A stretch of 23,019 nucleotides of DNA from Triparma columacea (lineage: Eukaryota > Sar > Bolidophyceae > Parmales > Triparmaceae): NCBI GenBank assembly GCA_030267965.1, contig BRYA01000076.1, positions 44,932 to 67,950 on the forward strand, written 5' to 3'. The translations under genes were made by a program, and so were the position numbers. Within the stretch, counting starts at the first letter, position 1; every line of letters starts with the position of its first letter. Below are positions 1-9,409 of the stretch, in pieces. The notes under the pieces are model-generated. The model saw nothing but the letters and a program-made list of their open reading frames with translations. It ran no database searches and had not been told where the DNA came from.

Positions 1-466
1 GAACCGAATGGATGAGTATACGGTTATAATAACACCAGAAAACGCAACTTGCGTCAATTCAGACCTCATAACATGGGAGGCCCCGAAACCAAAGAACAAT
101 CCCCTCCTAGGGCCGTTACGGTCGGAAATAACCATCCACAATAGAACACTAACTTCTAAGTAGATTGAAAGTGCTGTTAATAGTATAAACTATACGTTTC
201 CCCGCGATTGAATAGTATTTTTCAGTGTAAACATGCAAGGATTGGCCGATTTCGGCCCTTTTGAACAATGTGGTGAAAAACTATAATAAACGCGTTATAA
301 GTCTATATTAATGCACTTCTGGCGGATTTATAAGTAGTAGAGGGGGGTGAAGCTTACTGGCGGTCTGAATCTTAAATTTTAAAGAATGTTAAAAATCCCA
401 AATGTCAGCTTACCCAGTAGAAATGATGGCAACATTTTCCCACAATTTAATTCTCATCTGTAAAAA
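1..466. other. Intergenic or upstream sequence, no gene recognised
   Basis: This is the AT-rich stretch before the carrier gene. Stop codons break all frames and I see only very short reading frames, for example 17 codons from an ATG at 233. A perfect dyad GGCCGATTTCGGCC lies at 244-257 (6-bp arms, 2-bp spacer). It may be a protein-binding site or chance. No tRNA or other RNA gene is visible. The promoter and 5' UTR of the carrier gene are presumably here, but no convincing TATA or initiator element can be assigned. Confidence 0.5.
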
Positions 467-1638
467 ATGAGCACAAACCTTACGGAGGCTGAAAATGCCA
501 CCGTTGGCGCAATAGTAGGAATAATTGAGGTTCTCTGTCTCCAGCGTGAGTAATTATCATAACATTAACCCAAATTCTGCTCTCGTTGGTCGGAGGCATC
601 ATCGCCTATCCCTCCATTTGTCACATTTATTGCCCTTAAATGTGGATACGTTAAAACTTCTAATTCGACTTTATGATTATACATACATTCCCATCACAGC
701 ATTCAACTACTGTAAAAACATGATCCAACAAGGACAGCCATTAACAGCAGATCCCAGAAAGGTGAGGGGTGAATGTGGGGGTGAATGTGAGGGGTGAATG
801 TGAGGGGTGAAAACAAGATTCCAAAAAGAGAGGCCGAAACGAGAGGCCAAAACGAGAGGCCCAAACGAGATTCAAAAACGAGACTCAAAAACGAGAGGCC
901 AACACTCTTACACCACACCTTACACCCACACCTTCCACCCACACCTTCCCATCACACCTTCCACCATCCCACCCTCAGCTCTACCGCGGTGTAGGTGCCA
1001 ACTGCGTGAACATGGGTGGTTGCACCATGGTCCAATTCGCTGTCGGCGGTGGTCTCAAGAGCTTCGTTACCTCAAACAACACCAAGGAGCTCACCCCCGC
1101 CAACGAGATGCTCTGCGGCCTCGGCGCCGGCATGGTATCGGCCGCCGTAGGCACCCCCCTCGAGCTCATAATGATCCAGCAGCAGCGCAAGGGTCTCTCC
1201 ACTGTCCCCACAGTTAAATCCATGCTATCAGGCGGCCACATCGCCCGCGGTTTCCTGGGGTGCGCAATCCGCGAGGGTCTCTGGACGGTTGGTTACATGT
1301 CCATCCCCCCCATCGTCCGCAAGCAGCTCCGCTTGAACTTTCCGGACACCTTTGACACTGACGATAAGGCTAGGATCCCTGCAGCCCTCCTCGGGGGGCT
1401 GTTCGCGTGCTATTTAACACACCCGGTTGACACTATCAAGACGTGCATGCAGGGAGACGTTGAACGAGGGACGTACGGAACGTTCGTGGAGACTGGGAAA
1501 TCCATTTTGAAGGAAAAGGGTGTCACGGGGTTCTACGGGGGAGCCACCTTCAGGTATGGCAGGATGGCTTGCGCGGTTTTCATGATGGATAAGTTGCAAG
1601 CCGTTATTGGACCGGCGCTTTACCCGGACAAGTTCTAG
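467..1638 (+). CDS. Mitochondrial carrier family (SLC25-type) transporter, 3 exons
   Basis: Exons 467-545, 700-761 and 979-1638 join in frame to 266 residues, close to the 280-300 usual for this family of inner-membrane exchangers. The three tandem carrier repeats are visible. Repeat 1 has QPFNYCKNMIQQG, a degenerate PxDxxK signature. Repeat 2 has TPLELIMIQQQ, with the basic residue lost. Repeat 3 has the canonical HPVDTIKT. Splicing is needed to restore repeat 1: the intron falls inside the CAG-CCA (Gln-Pro) signature, and the second junction gives RKLYRGVGANC, a typical matrix-helix/GxxxN stretch. The ATG at 467 is chosen because it opens the exon just before the first helix and follows AAAA. 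The degenerate signatures in repeats 1 and 2 suggest a non-classical substrate, which cannot be named from sequence. The gene converges with the kinase gene. Fold is sure; substrate unknown. Confidence 0.9.
762..978 (+). repeat. Repeat-rich intron 2 of the carrier gene with mutually complementary ends
   Basis: The 217-nt intron opens with repeated GTGAGGGGTGAATGTG-like units (762-812). Its middle holds several AACGAGAGGCC-like units (about 836-901). It closes with repeated CACACCTTCCACC-like units (905-970). The last block is largely the reverse complement of the first, so the intron could fold as a long imperfect hairpin with the GAGGCC repeats in the loop. This is seen by eye; no folding was computed. 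Confidence 0.65.
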
Positions 1639-1949
1639 GAGAGAGAGAGAAAAGAGAATGAGAAGAGAGGGAGGGAGGGAGAAAGGGAGGGAGGGAGCAT
1701 AGCAAGAGCTCGCTACGCAAAACACGGAAGGACGAATAGGACGAGAAAACAAAACCAAAGACAAACACTATAAAAATCCAAACCCCCACAACAAACACTA
1801 GGGGCGTGGGGAGGACAAACCCCCAAACAATGTATTTGCAGTTAAAACACAGACTCTCCCCCCTCCCCACCTTCTCCTCTACTGCGAGAATAATAGCGTT
1901 AGGAAAGAAAAAATCACTGTTTCTTTAACAAAAAACATGCAAACACATT
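1639..1949. other. Convergent 3' spacer with purine-rich tract
   Basis: This spacer lies between the stop of the carrier gene and the stop of the kinase gene and must hold both 3' UTRs. It starts with a long purine tract (1639-1698) containing several GGGAGGGAGGGAG runs. No coding region is supported, and no clear AATAAA signal is seen on either strand. Confidence 0.6.
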
Positions 1950-4900
1950 TTACCTTTGTTTCGCCACTGTCTTCCACGGCATTGCCGGTTCAGGTCTTTC
2001 CTTCCTTTCCTTGTTACTGTTATTCATGGTAGTACCCTCTCCCCCCCCCCCCGTCGTCGTCGTCTTCTTTACATCGTTCCCCGTCCCCCATCCTCCTCCT
2101 GCTCCTGCTCCTCCTCCCCCCTTCAATCTAGCCGCCCAACTATTCGTCGTCACCGTAGTTGTAGTTTGTGTATTATTCCGTCCCCCATTTCCCTCCTCTC
2201 CCCTCCCCATAACCCTTCCCCCTCCTCCCAACCCCACTGCGGGCCATGTTTTATCCTCTCCCCCTAATCCACCTCCTCCCCCCCCACTGACCCTCCTATC
2301 ATGCATAGCAATAGCACTTCCAATCCCACCACCCCCTCCTATCTTGACTTCTTTGGTGTTGGTATTATTATTCGAATTCCCTCCTCCTCCCCCCCCCCCC
2401 CCACCTCTTCCCCATACCCCCCCCCCTCCTCCTCCTGGTACCCATGCATTAGCTTGTACCCTAAGTGAGTTCCCTCCCTCGTTAATTTTCCCTCCCTTCG
2501 TTCCCCCCCCCTCTTCGTCGAAGCTTCCAGTTTTAGCTCTATCCATCCATCCTCCTCTACTAGGTCTCCATTTAACCCCTTCTTCCTTTTCAGGTGTCGT
2601 TGTTTTACCGGAGGAATTTCTAGGTACTTCGAATGTAGTCGTCCTCTCCCTATCAGCTAGTGAGCTTGTTAGTGATGAGTTTGGATTTGGTTGGATATGG
2701 TGGGTAGTGTTTGTGGCTGAGAAGCTGACACCGTTTCCCTTCCCGCCGTTTGTATGCCCTATAGAGGAGACTGAGGAGCCCTGTTGCGTCATTTTATCTC
2801 TCTCCTCCTTCTCCTTTTCATCTGTAATTTTCCTCCTTTCCTCTTCCTCTTTAATCTCCTGTTCCTTCTTAACCCTTTCCTCTTCCTCTCTCAGTTCCTT
2901 CTCCTCCGCTTCCTTCTTCTCCCTCCATTCCCTCTCCCTCTGTGCTTTGTTTTTCCTTTTCTTCTTCCCCCCACTCCCTTGAACTTTATCCCTTTCCTTC
3001 CCCCCCCCCTCCTGTTGTTTGTTCCCACCATTCCCCCCTCCCCCCCAGGCACCGTCAACGCTAGCAGTCTCACTCTCGCTGTCCCCGTCCTCCTCCTCGC
3101 CACCCCAGTATGACTCGACCTCGGCAGAGGCACGACCTGTTACTACCATGGTGTCCTCCTGCCTGAAACTGAAGCCCTGAAACGTCTCGCTCTTGCACCT
3201 TTTTTTGAAAGGGGGGGGGGCAGGGTTAGCGGATATTTACGTTCTCTCTCTCTCCCCTCCCTTATTTCCCCCCCTTCTCACCTTTTGGGTTGCCAGTTTT
3301 CATCAGCCATTCTAGTAACGCTCCTTGGTAGTGCCATAGTTTTAAACTCCTCATGAAAGTGTCTCAGATCCTCATCCCCCTCAACACTCAGATCAAACGG
3401 TGGCGGTACCATTTTCCTCTCCAGTAATATCCAGTCAATATCCTTAAAGAACTCCATCTCCTTTAAAGCAGCTACACCTCCAACTTGGAACATGGTACCT
3501 TTTGCGGCACCTACCCTCTTTGCTGCGTCTCTATTTAGAAGTCCCTTTAGTAATCTGCAAGCCTCCGCGCTGCTACCTTCAGGCATGACGATCCTAGAGT
3601 AAAGTATTTTCTTGTTCAAGTCCTTGGCCGATTCCCCGCGCTTGGAGTGGAAGGGGGGGGAACCTGATAGCATCTCGTATACTATGCAACCGAGGGACCA
3701 GTAGTCGGCGGGCTTGCCGTAACCTTTACGGGAGAGCATCTCGGGAGCCATGTACTGGGGGAGTGGGGGGGGGGGGGGGGGAAGAAATTGGGGAGGGGGG
3801 TTGGGGAACGTTTTTTTGGGGGTTAGGCAATGTGACGGTATTCTTCTCTTATCTCTGGTCAGATTTCATCTGGTCAGCTTCTAAAACTAGACGTCATATA
3901 AATCTCGTTTAATTCCTCTAACCCCCTCACCTCGTTAGTCCCGCATATCGTCCTAAGTTTCCCCTCTTCAGTTTCCTCCTTAAATTCCTTCGCCAGTCCA
4001 AAGTCCGTCAAACAGCAATGTCCATCACTCCCCAGCAGAATATTCTCAGGTTTAAGGTCCCTGTGTAGTATGGACCGTTCGTGGAGGTGTGAGAGGGCTA
4101 GGATTATCTCGGCTACGTAGAAGGAGCACTGGGACTCGAGGAGGAGACCTTGGAGTCCGAGGTGGTAGAAGAGCTCACCGCCGGCTAGGAAATCCATGAT
4201 GAGGAAAAGCTTAGGGGTGGGGTGGGAAGGGGGGAGGGTGTTAGGTTTGAGGAAGGGACCCCAAGCCGGCTGGCTGCGGCCTGCTTTAACAAGTTTCTAA
4301 TTCTCCCCCCTCCTTCCCCGCCTTCCAAACCCGTCGCCGTTCCAAAACCTCTCCTCCAAACCCCTTACCTTCTCCCTAGTTTGAAACGACGCATGCATCC
4401 TAACAACAAACGGGCAGTCGACCTTAGCCATAATATCCCTCTCCCCCTTAATATCATTCACGAAGTTCTTCTTCTTCAATAGCCTCTTGCTAATAACCTT
4501 CATCGCGTAGACCTTACCGGTGCTCTTCAAACGCACTTGTAAGACCTTGCCGAACGCACCCATACCTATGACTGACATTAGGGAGAAATCACGGGGGGTT
4601 ATGAAATCTGGGGAACCGGGGAGGACCGCGTACCTCTGGGGGGAAGCGGGGATGTAGGGAGCTTCGTTTGGAAGGGGGTCAGAACGGGGGGGTGACATTG
4701 GGACTAGGGTTGGAGGGTGACGGGGTGATGAGGGGAGAGGGATCTGTGATATCCTGGGTGACACTGAGAGGATTGCGCCTGTCTCGTCTACTATTTCAGA
4801 GTCCGCTGGAACCTCCGAGGCCTCGGTACGGAACTTCTCAAAGTCTGAGGTTGTTATAGGGTCGACGGATGAAGAGGTGTCGAGGGGAGGAGGGAGGGTG

Positions 4901-5283
4901 ATGGAATGGTCGGATGCTACAGAGGAAGATCGGAGCTTGTGATCAAATTCACCCATTGAGAAGTCGCCCATAAGCTCGTCTGGGGGGGGGGGGGTTGGGA
5001 GGGTTGGTAGGGAGGGAGGGAGGGAGGGAGGGGTGAGGGAGAGGAGTTAGTGTGTTGGATTGGATGGGGATGAATGGTTTGAAGAAGCAAGGAGTCGTGA
5101 TTGGATTGAAAGTGAAGGTGTGCGTAGCGGTGTTTGTAGAGCAAAGAAAGCTTAATCCTCTGCCTAACCCGCTGCCTAACGTTCTGCTTGTTTACCCCCC
5201 AACAGAGACTTACCAGTATCTTGAGGATCATCATGAGGGTCATTTTGTGGAATATTTCGTTGATACGTAGGTTGTAAGTTCAT
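1950..5283 (-). CDS. AGC-family Ser/Thr protein kinase (S6K/SGK/AKT-like) with long Gly-rich C-terminal tail, 5 exons
   Basis: Exons 5283-5214, 4979-4369, 4209-3931, 3754-3282 and 3198-1950 give about 893 residues in one frame. After a disordered Ser/Pro-rich N-terminus the kinase shows glycine loop GMGAFG (162-167), YAMKV with Lys184, Glu203, HRDLKPEN with Asp278, DFGLA with Asp296, the activation segment TICGTNEYMAPE (Thr314 the likely PDK1-type site) and DYWSLG. An AGC tail follows: turn-motif-like LPRSVTRM (462-469) and hydrophobic motif FQGFSF (484-489, Ser488), restored only by splicing out 3281-3199. The family role is growth or nutrient signalling in the cytosol, by kinase-domain phosphorylation of Ser/Thr. 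Unusually the protein runs on about 400 residues beyond the hydrophobic motif: acidic, then Lys/Glu coiled-coil-like (about 563-615), then poly-Gly with scattered Trp. The start at 5283 is preferred because exon 1 splices in frame. Many G/C homopolymers make frame errors possible in the tail. Confidence 0.88.
4980..5213 (-). repeat. Intron 1 of the kinase gene with GGGA repeats and a C12 polypyrimidine tract
   Basis: On the plus strand 4982-4993 is an uninterrupted run of G, followed by a GGGA tandem repeat near 5009-5031. Read on the gene strand these form a CCCT repeat and a C12 tract directly before the acceptor AG, so the polypyrimidine tract is nearly all C. The donor is GTAAGT. The GGGA repeat on the opposite strand could form a G-quadruplex. 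Confidence 0.6.
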
Positions 5284-6336
5284 ATTAGGTGTTTGTGAGT
5301 ATATATGAGTATGTGTATCTCTCTATATCTCTCTATCTGTCTATGTAGGGCTAGAAATGTTGAAGTAGATTATTGGGGGCGTGACTTAGGTGGGGTTAAT
5401 GCCTCAATATAACCACTTTATTCACAATATATTACGTTGAAGATTAATATATAGAATAGATAGACGTATGAGATTGATTCGTATTGACGCTAATTGTTTG
5501 TTAAATGGACAATTAGGAGAATTTGGAGAATTGGGCAGACTCCCCCCTGATTTTCGGGACTGAGATTGTCTTGATCCATTATTTGAGGCTTACAATGGGC
5601 TAGGCTTACGCAAATTAATTCGCCAACTCGGCTCACCCTACCACTCTTCTACCAGGGGACACAAGCTAGAAGAAGGTGGTGTGACCAGAAGTAGATACTT
5701 CACTTTCCAAGGTATCCTGTCATCAAAGTGAGCATATCTCCCCTCCACGAGCGCGTAGCTGTTAAAACTCGAAATTTTATTATGTCTATGTCTTAGTATT
5801 ATTTATCCCAAATGAGATTTAAACAACACGTAATTATCACACTCCAAAACCTCCCCAAAGTGCTTGTCTCAACACCCAGAAGCACCAGGGTAGATCAAAA
5901 GGAGTCCAGTCCAAGACGAGGAGGGGGCGGAGGGCAGGGGGGGAGGGAAGGTATTAAATGTCATTACGGGCCTTCCCCTCAGCAAGTGGCTGTTTGGGCA
6001 GGCTTGTAGCTGCTCCTGCTCCTGCTGCTCCAGGCTGCTTTTTGGTTTCTCTTTCTCTCTCTTCCTCTTCCTCTATCTCATCGATGCTCGGTGTCAGATG
6101 AAACCGAAAAAAAGGGAACGAGGAGCTCGAACGGATAGTATTTCCCATATTTTATAACAGGAATCTTTTTCTCAAAAATTAGAGATTATTTTTAGACACA
6201 TACATACGTTATTACATGCATTGTGACATACGTTCTCTTACACATTAACATCAATAATGGAATAACAAATCCAACCAACCAATATACACCCTATAGACCC
6301 AAAACCACAACCCTCCCCGCCCCCAACCATTCCCCG
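5284..6336. other. AT-rich divergent spacer between kinase and CLN3 genes
   Basis: This spacer of about 1 kb holds the upstream regions of two divergent genes. A CTAT/CTCT microsatellite lies at about 5318-5345. The stretch 5400-5830 has no supported coding region, and no tRNA A and B boxes were found. A doubtful small minus-strand reading frame lies at 5954-6148 and is listed separately. The sequence from 6150 to 6300 is AT-rich and probably the CLN3 promoter and 5' UTR. Confidence 0.5.
5954..6148 (-). CDS. Possible small hypothetical protein with N-myristoylation-like start
   Basis: A 64-residue reading frame begins MGNTIRSSSS, which fits the N-myristoylation consensus (Gly2, Ser6-type). 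It continues with an acidic, coiled-coil-like stretch (IDEIEEEEERERE) and an Ala/Gly-rich end, GKARNDI. No family is recognised. It sits alone in the spacer upstream of CLN3 with no visible introns. A GT lies within its last codons, so it could instead be one exon of a longer gene or non-coding. Support is only the intact frame and the plausible start. Confidence 0.35.
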   Translation of the reverse strand: MGNTIRSSSSFPFFRFHLTPSIDEIEEEEERERETKKQPGAAGAGAATSLPKQPLAEGKARNDI

Positions 6337-7722
6337 ATGCCTTCCTCCTCCCCTCCCTCCTCCTCCTTCCTTCTTAAAACCCTAACCTCTCCAAAAGTAA
6401 CCGGATTCTTCCTCCTCGGTCTCCTCAACAACGCCTCCTACGTGATAATGATAGCTGGCGCAAAGTCGATATCCGAGGGTTCCGTCGCTCTCGTATTCCT
6501 CTGCAACGTCCTCCCTTCCTTCCTCTGCAAGTTAACCTCACCGCTATGGTTCCACCGTGTTAGCTACAAACTACGCGTGAACGTCTGTATGATATTAATG
6601 TCACTATCCTTCATCATAGTAGGACTATGTTCAAGTTACAAAATCAAGCTACTAGGTGTGGCGTTCGCTTCACTACAGTCGGGACTTGGGGAGGGGTCGA
6701 TGTTGGCTCTAGCAGGGCTCCACGAGGATCCGGTATTATGTTTGACGGCTTGGAGCTCGGGGACTGGAGCCGCAGGCATCTTCGGTGAGGAAACACTCGT
6801 CGTTCTTAGGCTCATCACAAATGCGTCGATCAAGCTCTAACTCTTATCTCCGACCCTTCGCTTTGTCTCTTTCCCTTCGCCCTCTTCCCACTACCCGTTA
6901 GGGTTTGCATGGGTCGTCGCTTTCCAGTCTCTCGGATTCACCTTAACTCTCCTCTTTGCGAATGCCCTAACCGTGTTCTTCGGTGTAACGTTCTACCAAA
7001 TTCTCCCCCCCCCCCCTACGCCCCTTGTCGTTGGGGTCCTCTCTTCTGATTGTTTGAAAGAATCTGAGAGTATAAAAGACTCTGAGGATGGTTTAAGTGA
7101 CTCCGAGGTCCTCCTCGATAACCGTGCCTCCTCCTTCTCTATCTCCCCCCCCCCATCTCCCGTCCCCATGAAGCTCCGTGATCGGCGTGCCTTCACCCGT
7201 GAACTCTCTAAGTACATGGTCCCCCTCCTCGTAGTATACTTTGCCGAGTACGCCATGCAGTCAGGGACTTGGGCTGCTATAGGGTTCCCGGTTACCGACG
7301 AAGAAGCCAGGAAGGAGTTCTACACATGGGCGAACTGGACGTACCAGGCCGGGGTGTTCGCTAGCAGGAGCAGCGGGAAGATCTACAGGCCAACCCTCAC
7401 CGCTGTCCAGGCCATGCCTGCACTCCAGGTCCTTTTGCTGGCCTTCTTTTATGCGGTTGCGTACTTCAAAATACTTTACGGGTACGGTCTTATGTTGCCT
7501 TGCTTCATGACGGGTTTGCTAGGGGGTTGCGTTTACGTTAACGCGTTCTCTCTTATATCAGAGGAAGTTGAAGGGAGGGAGAGGAAGGAGCTTGCGCTGG
7601 CGACGGCGAGCGTCGCGGACTCGTTCGGGATCATGATGGCGGACGTTGCGGGGCTTTTTATTCAAGCGTGCCTGTATGAGAAACACGGGATCGAGGGAGC
7701 CAAGGTTCAGTGTATTTATTGA
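6337..7722 (+). CDS. CLN3: Battenin/CLN3 family endolysosomal membrane protein, 2 exons
   Basis: Exons 6337-6784 and 6902-7722 join (GGG glycine across the intron) to 422 residues, against 438 in human. Family landmarks are clear: LLGLLNNASYVIM in the first helix, LQSGLGEGSML, WSSGTGAAG, VVYFAEYAMQSG, YQAGVFASRSSGK, GLLGGCVYVNAF and a C-terminal VADSFGI helix. CLN3 is a multi-pass protein of lysosome or vacuole membranes, related to the SLC29/MFS fold and needed for clearance of glycerophosphodiesters and for vacuolar pH balance. A Ser/Pro-rich cytosolic loop (about 175-236) carries DSEVLL (216-221), an acidic dileucine sorting signal type. An in-frame ATG at 6223 would add 38 residues. I prefer 6337 because the upstream part is AT-rich and not family-like. 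The stop overlaps a minus-strand reading frame by 7 nt. Confidence 0.93.
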
Positions 7723-7829
7723 TTGGGGACCGCGCCCTCGGTAACGGCCTCGATGGTCTTGCTGAGGCCCTCCATCTTGTCGGGCATGGTCTGGGCGAGG
7801 TTGATGAGGTGGTTCCCGAGCTTGGTCAT
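7716..7829 (-). CDS. Short 37-codon reading frame overlapping the CLN3 3' end; possible terminal exon
   Basis: The frame starts MTKLGNHLINLAQTMPDKME and ends EGAVPNQ. It has the GC-rich third positions and amphipathic helix pattern of real coding sequence here, unlike the AT-rich bases just upstream. No family is recognised. It may be a tiny gene, the last exon of a minus-strand gene whose other exons I cannot find, or a chance frame in the RPA2 3' UTR. Its stop codon lies inside an AATAAA hexamer (7720-7715 on the minus strand), a possible polyadenylation signal for RPA2. Confidence 0.3.
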   Translation of the reverse strand: MTKLGNHLINLAQTMPDKMEGLSKTIEAVTEGAVPNQ

Positions 7830-7951
7830 GGACCCCTTATATTATTATTTGTATGTTTGAAGAGAAACCTGACATGCATTATTTCACATTCACAATCCCC
7901 CCCCTCCCCTCGCCCACCCCACTTCTCTCTCTCTCTCTCTCCCCAACCCCC
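7830..7951 (-). other. Probable RPA2 3' UTR with CT microsatellite
   Basis: Between the RPA2 stop and the small frame at 7829 lies a (CT)n run (7924-7941, plus strand) and a C-rich tract near 7898-7920. No coding region is supported here. A possible AATAAA signal on the minus strand at 7720-7715 would give RPA2 a 3' UTR of about 250 nt. Confidence 0.45.
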
Positions 7952-9256
7952 TTATAGGGCGTACTTGAAGGTGTCTTCGTCTGTCGTGGAGTAAATCATT
8001 CCGTCCCCCGCGAGCTGATCGATGGCTAAGGAGACCGCCTTCTCGCTGACTCCCGCCGAGGTCATCGCCTGGAGGATCTGCGCGCGTCCGATTCCGATCT
8101 CATTGTCCTCCGAGAATTTCTGGATGTAGTCCTGCACCTGCTGGAAGTGGGGGGTGCTGGACGCTCCGGAATTCATGTCCAGGGCCATCCCTGTTGTCTG
8201 GGGCCCGAAACCTACGTTGTTCATGAGGGCGGCGGAGGCGCCGATTGCGCCGGAGCCCCTCTTCGCGGCCATCTCGCGGACGTAGATGCACTCGAGCATG
8301 TGGTGGGTGAGCTCGTTTGGCGAGCTCACAAGCTGCGAAAGGATGGATGGAAGAGTGGGTCAGAACAAGAGAGACGCGAGCCCGACGTCTAAGGCACGAC
8401 CGTGGATCTTTATGCGACTCGCATCGCTCGCTCGCCGTTTCGCTTTGATTCGCTCCCTCCCCGCCTCCCTCCCCGCCTCCCCCTCACCTTGACCTGGTAA
8501 GCCGTGATGCTAGCCTGTCCCTGGAAAGACTGCAACTTTCCGATGATGCGGACGTACATTTGGGGGGCAAGGGTGGTTGCGGCTCCGTCCCCAGGGTTGA
8601 CATTGTTGGTCCACTCCTTGACGTTGATGAGGCCAGTACCATCCTCGACATTGTAGCTGATGGCAGTAGCTGTCTGATCTATGTCCTTGATGCAAGCGAC
8701 GAGCTTGACGTGGTGGGGGTCGCGGCCGTCGACTAGGCACTGCCCGTCAGAGGTGACGGACTTCATGGCCTGGCGGACGGTGATGGGAATCATGAATTGC
8801 TCCTCAGTGGGTTTTCGTGCCTTCTTCTCCTTGGCACCACTGTTAGCAGCGGGGGAAGTGATCATAGGATCGGTACCCTCGTACCCATTAGTATCAGTAT
8901 TGAATTCAAAGCCACCTGAGAAATGAGAAGTGGGGAGAAAATAGAGGGAGAAGTGGAAGAATTGGCGGGCGGGAGAAGAAGAGGGTGAGAAAAGAAATTG
9001 GAAGGTAGCCAGGGAAGGATTCAGGCCAGGAGGAAGTTGATTCATCGCAGCAATGTATACTGAAGCACAGATTTGGCCGCAGGGATTAGAGGGAGGGCCA
9101 AAATTACATCCTCTGGGATTTATGCCGCCAAGACCGAAGACAGCTATTTTTTGGCAATCAGGGGGAGATGGGCGAAAATAATGGCCCTAATGAGAGATCA
9201 CCAGAGCATCAAGGAGGAAGTAGTCAACATGGGACAGAGGACTCACCGTAGCTCAT
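7952..9256 (-). CDS. RPA2: Replication protein A 32 kDa subunit (RPA2), 3 exons
   Basis: Exons 9256-9247, 8915-8488 and 8332-7952 join to 272 residues, the usual RPA32 size. The first exon codes only MSY plus one base (ATGAGCTACG, then GTGAGT). After splicing the start reads MSYGGFEFNTDTNGYEG, the Gly/Ser/Tyr-rich N-terminus expected of RPA32. An OB fold follows (about 50-145; IPITVRQAM, VKEWTN, YVRIIGKLQSFQGQASITAY). The C-terminal winged helix (about 205-272; IGIGRAQILQAM, LAGDGMIYSTTDEDTFKYAL) normally recruits repair proteins. With RPA1 and RPA3 it binds single-stranded DNA in nuclear replication and repair. An ATG at 9045 also opens into exon 2, but the residues it would add come from a pyrimidine-rich intron end, so I reject it. 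The gene diverges from the Deg1-like gene across 153 bp. Confidence 0.93.
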
Positions 9257-9409
9257 TTTTAAGAATATATGGGAAATGGGTTGGGGGAAAAGTTAGAAAA
9301 ACAGATCTTCTGTGCCAAGGACCGCGTATCATTCTTAAATTTACGTACACACCTCTCCATCTCTTCTACTTTATACACTTCAACACAACATTTACTCTCT
9401 AATACTCCC
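9257..9409. promoter_or_regulatory. Short shared spacer, probable bidirectional promoter (RPA2 and Deg1-like protease)
   Basis: Only 153 bp separate the RPA2 start codon (minus) from the first suitable ATG of the protease gene (plus, 9410). Both promoters and 5' UTRs must lie here or inside the transcribed regions. No TATA box or other named element is obvious. Confidence 0.45.

Noticed and set aside
2011..2982. Long proline-rich reading frame on the plus strand (323 codons)
   Set aside because: It is the antisense of the Gly/Glu/Lys-rich kinase tail. Pro and Ser/Phe runs arise from C/T-rich complement of G/A-rich codons. The kinase model explains the sequence and has conserved motifs.
1950..3149. 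Separate low-complexity gene starting at ATG 3149
   Set aside because: Reading upstream in frame gives [11 protein letters not shown], the AGC hydrophobic motif, joined by a normal intron to the kinase domain. It is the last exon of the kinase gene.
5600..5760. Possible tRNA or small structured RNA in the kinase-CLN3 spacer
   Set aside because: Short complementary words exist, but no tRNA A and B boxes and no cloverleaf could be traced.
6223..6336. N-terminal extension of CLN3 from ATG 6223
   Set aside because: It adds 38 residues from AT-rich sequence unlike CLN3 N-termini. Kept as an alternative only.
8916..9045. RPA2 start at ATG 9045
   Set aside because: The added residues come from a pyrimidine-rich stretch ending TTTCTCAG, a typical acceptor, and do not look like RPA32. 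ATGAGCTACG|GTGAGT at 9256 gives a better N-terminus.
9269..9409. Protease start at 9269
   Set aside because: The extra residues would put a polar stretch before the signal-like segment and would use most of the spacer shared with RPA2. ATG 9410 or 9443 places the hydrophobic segment at the N-terminus.
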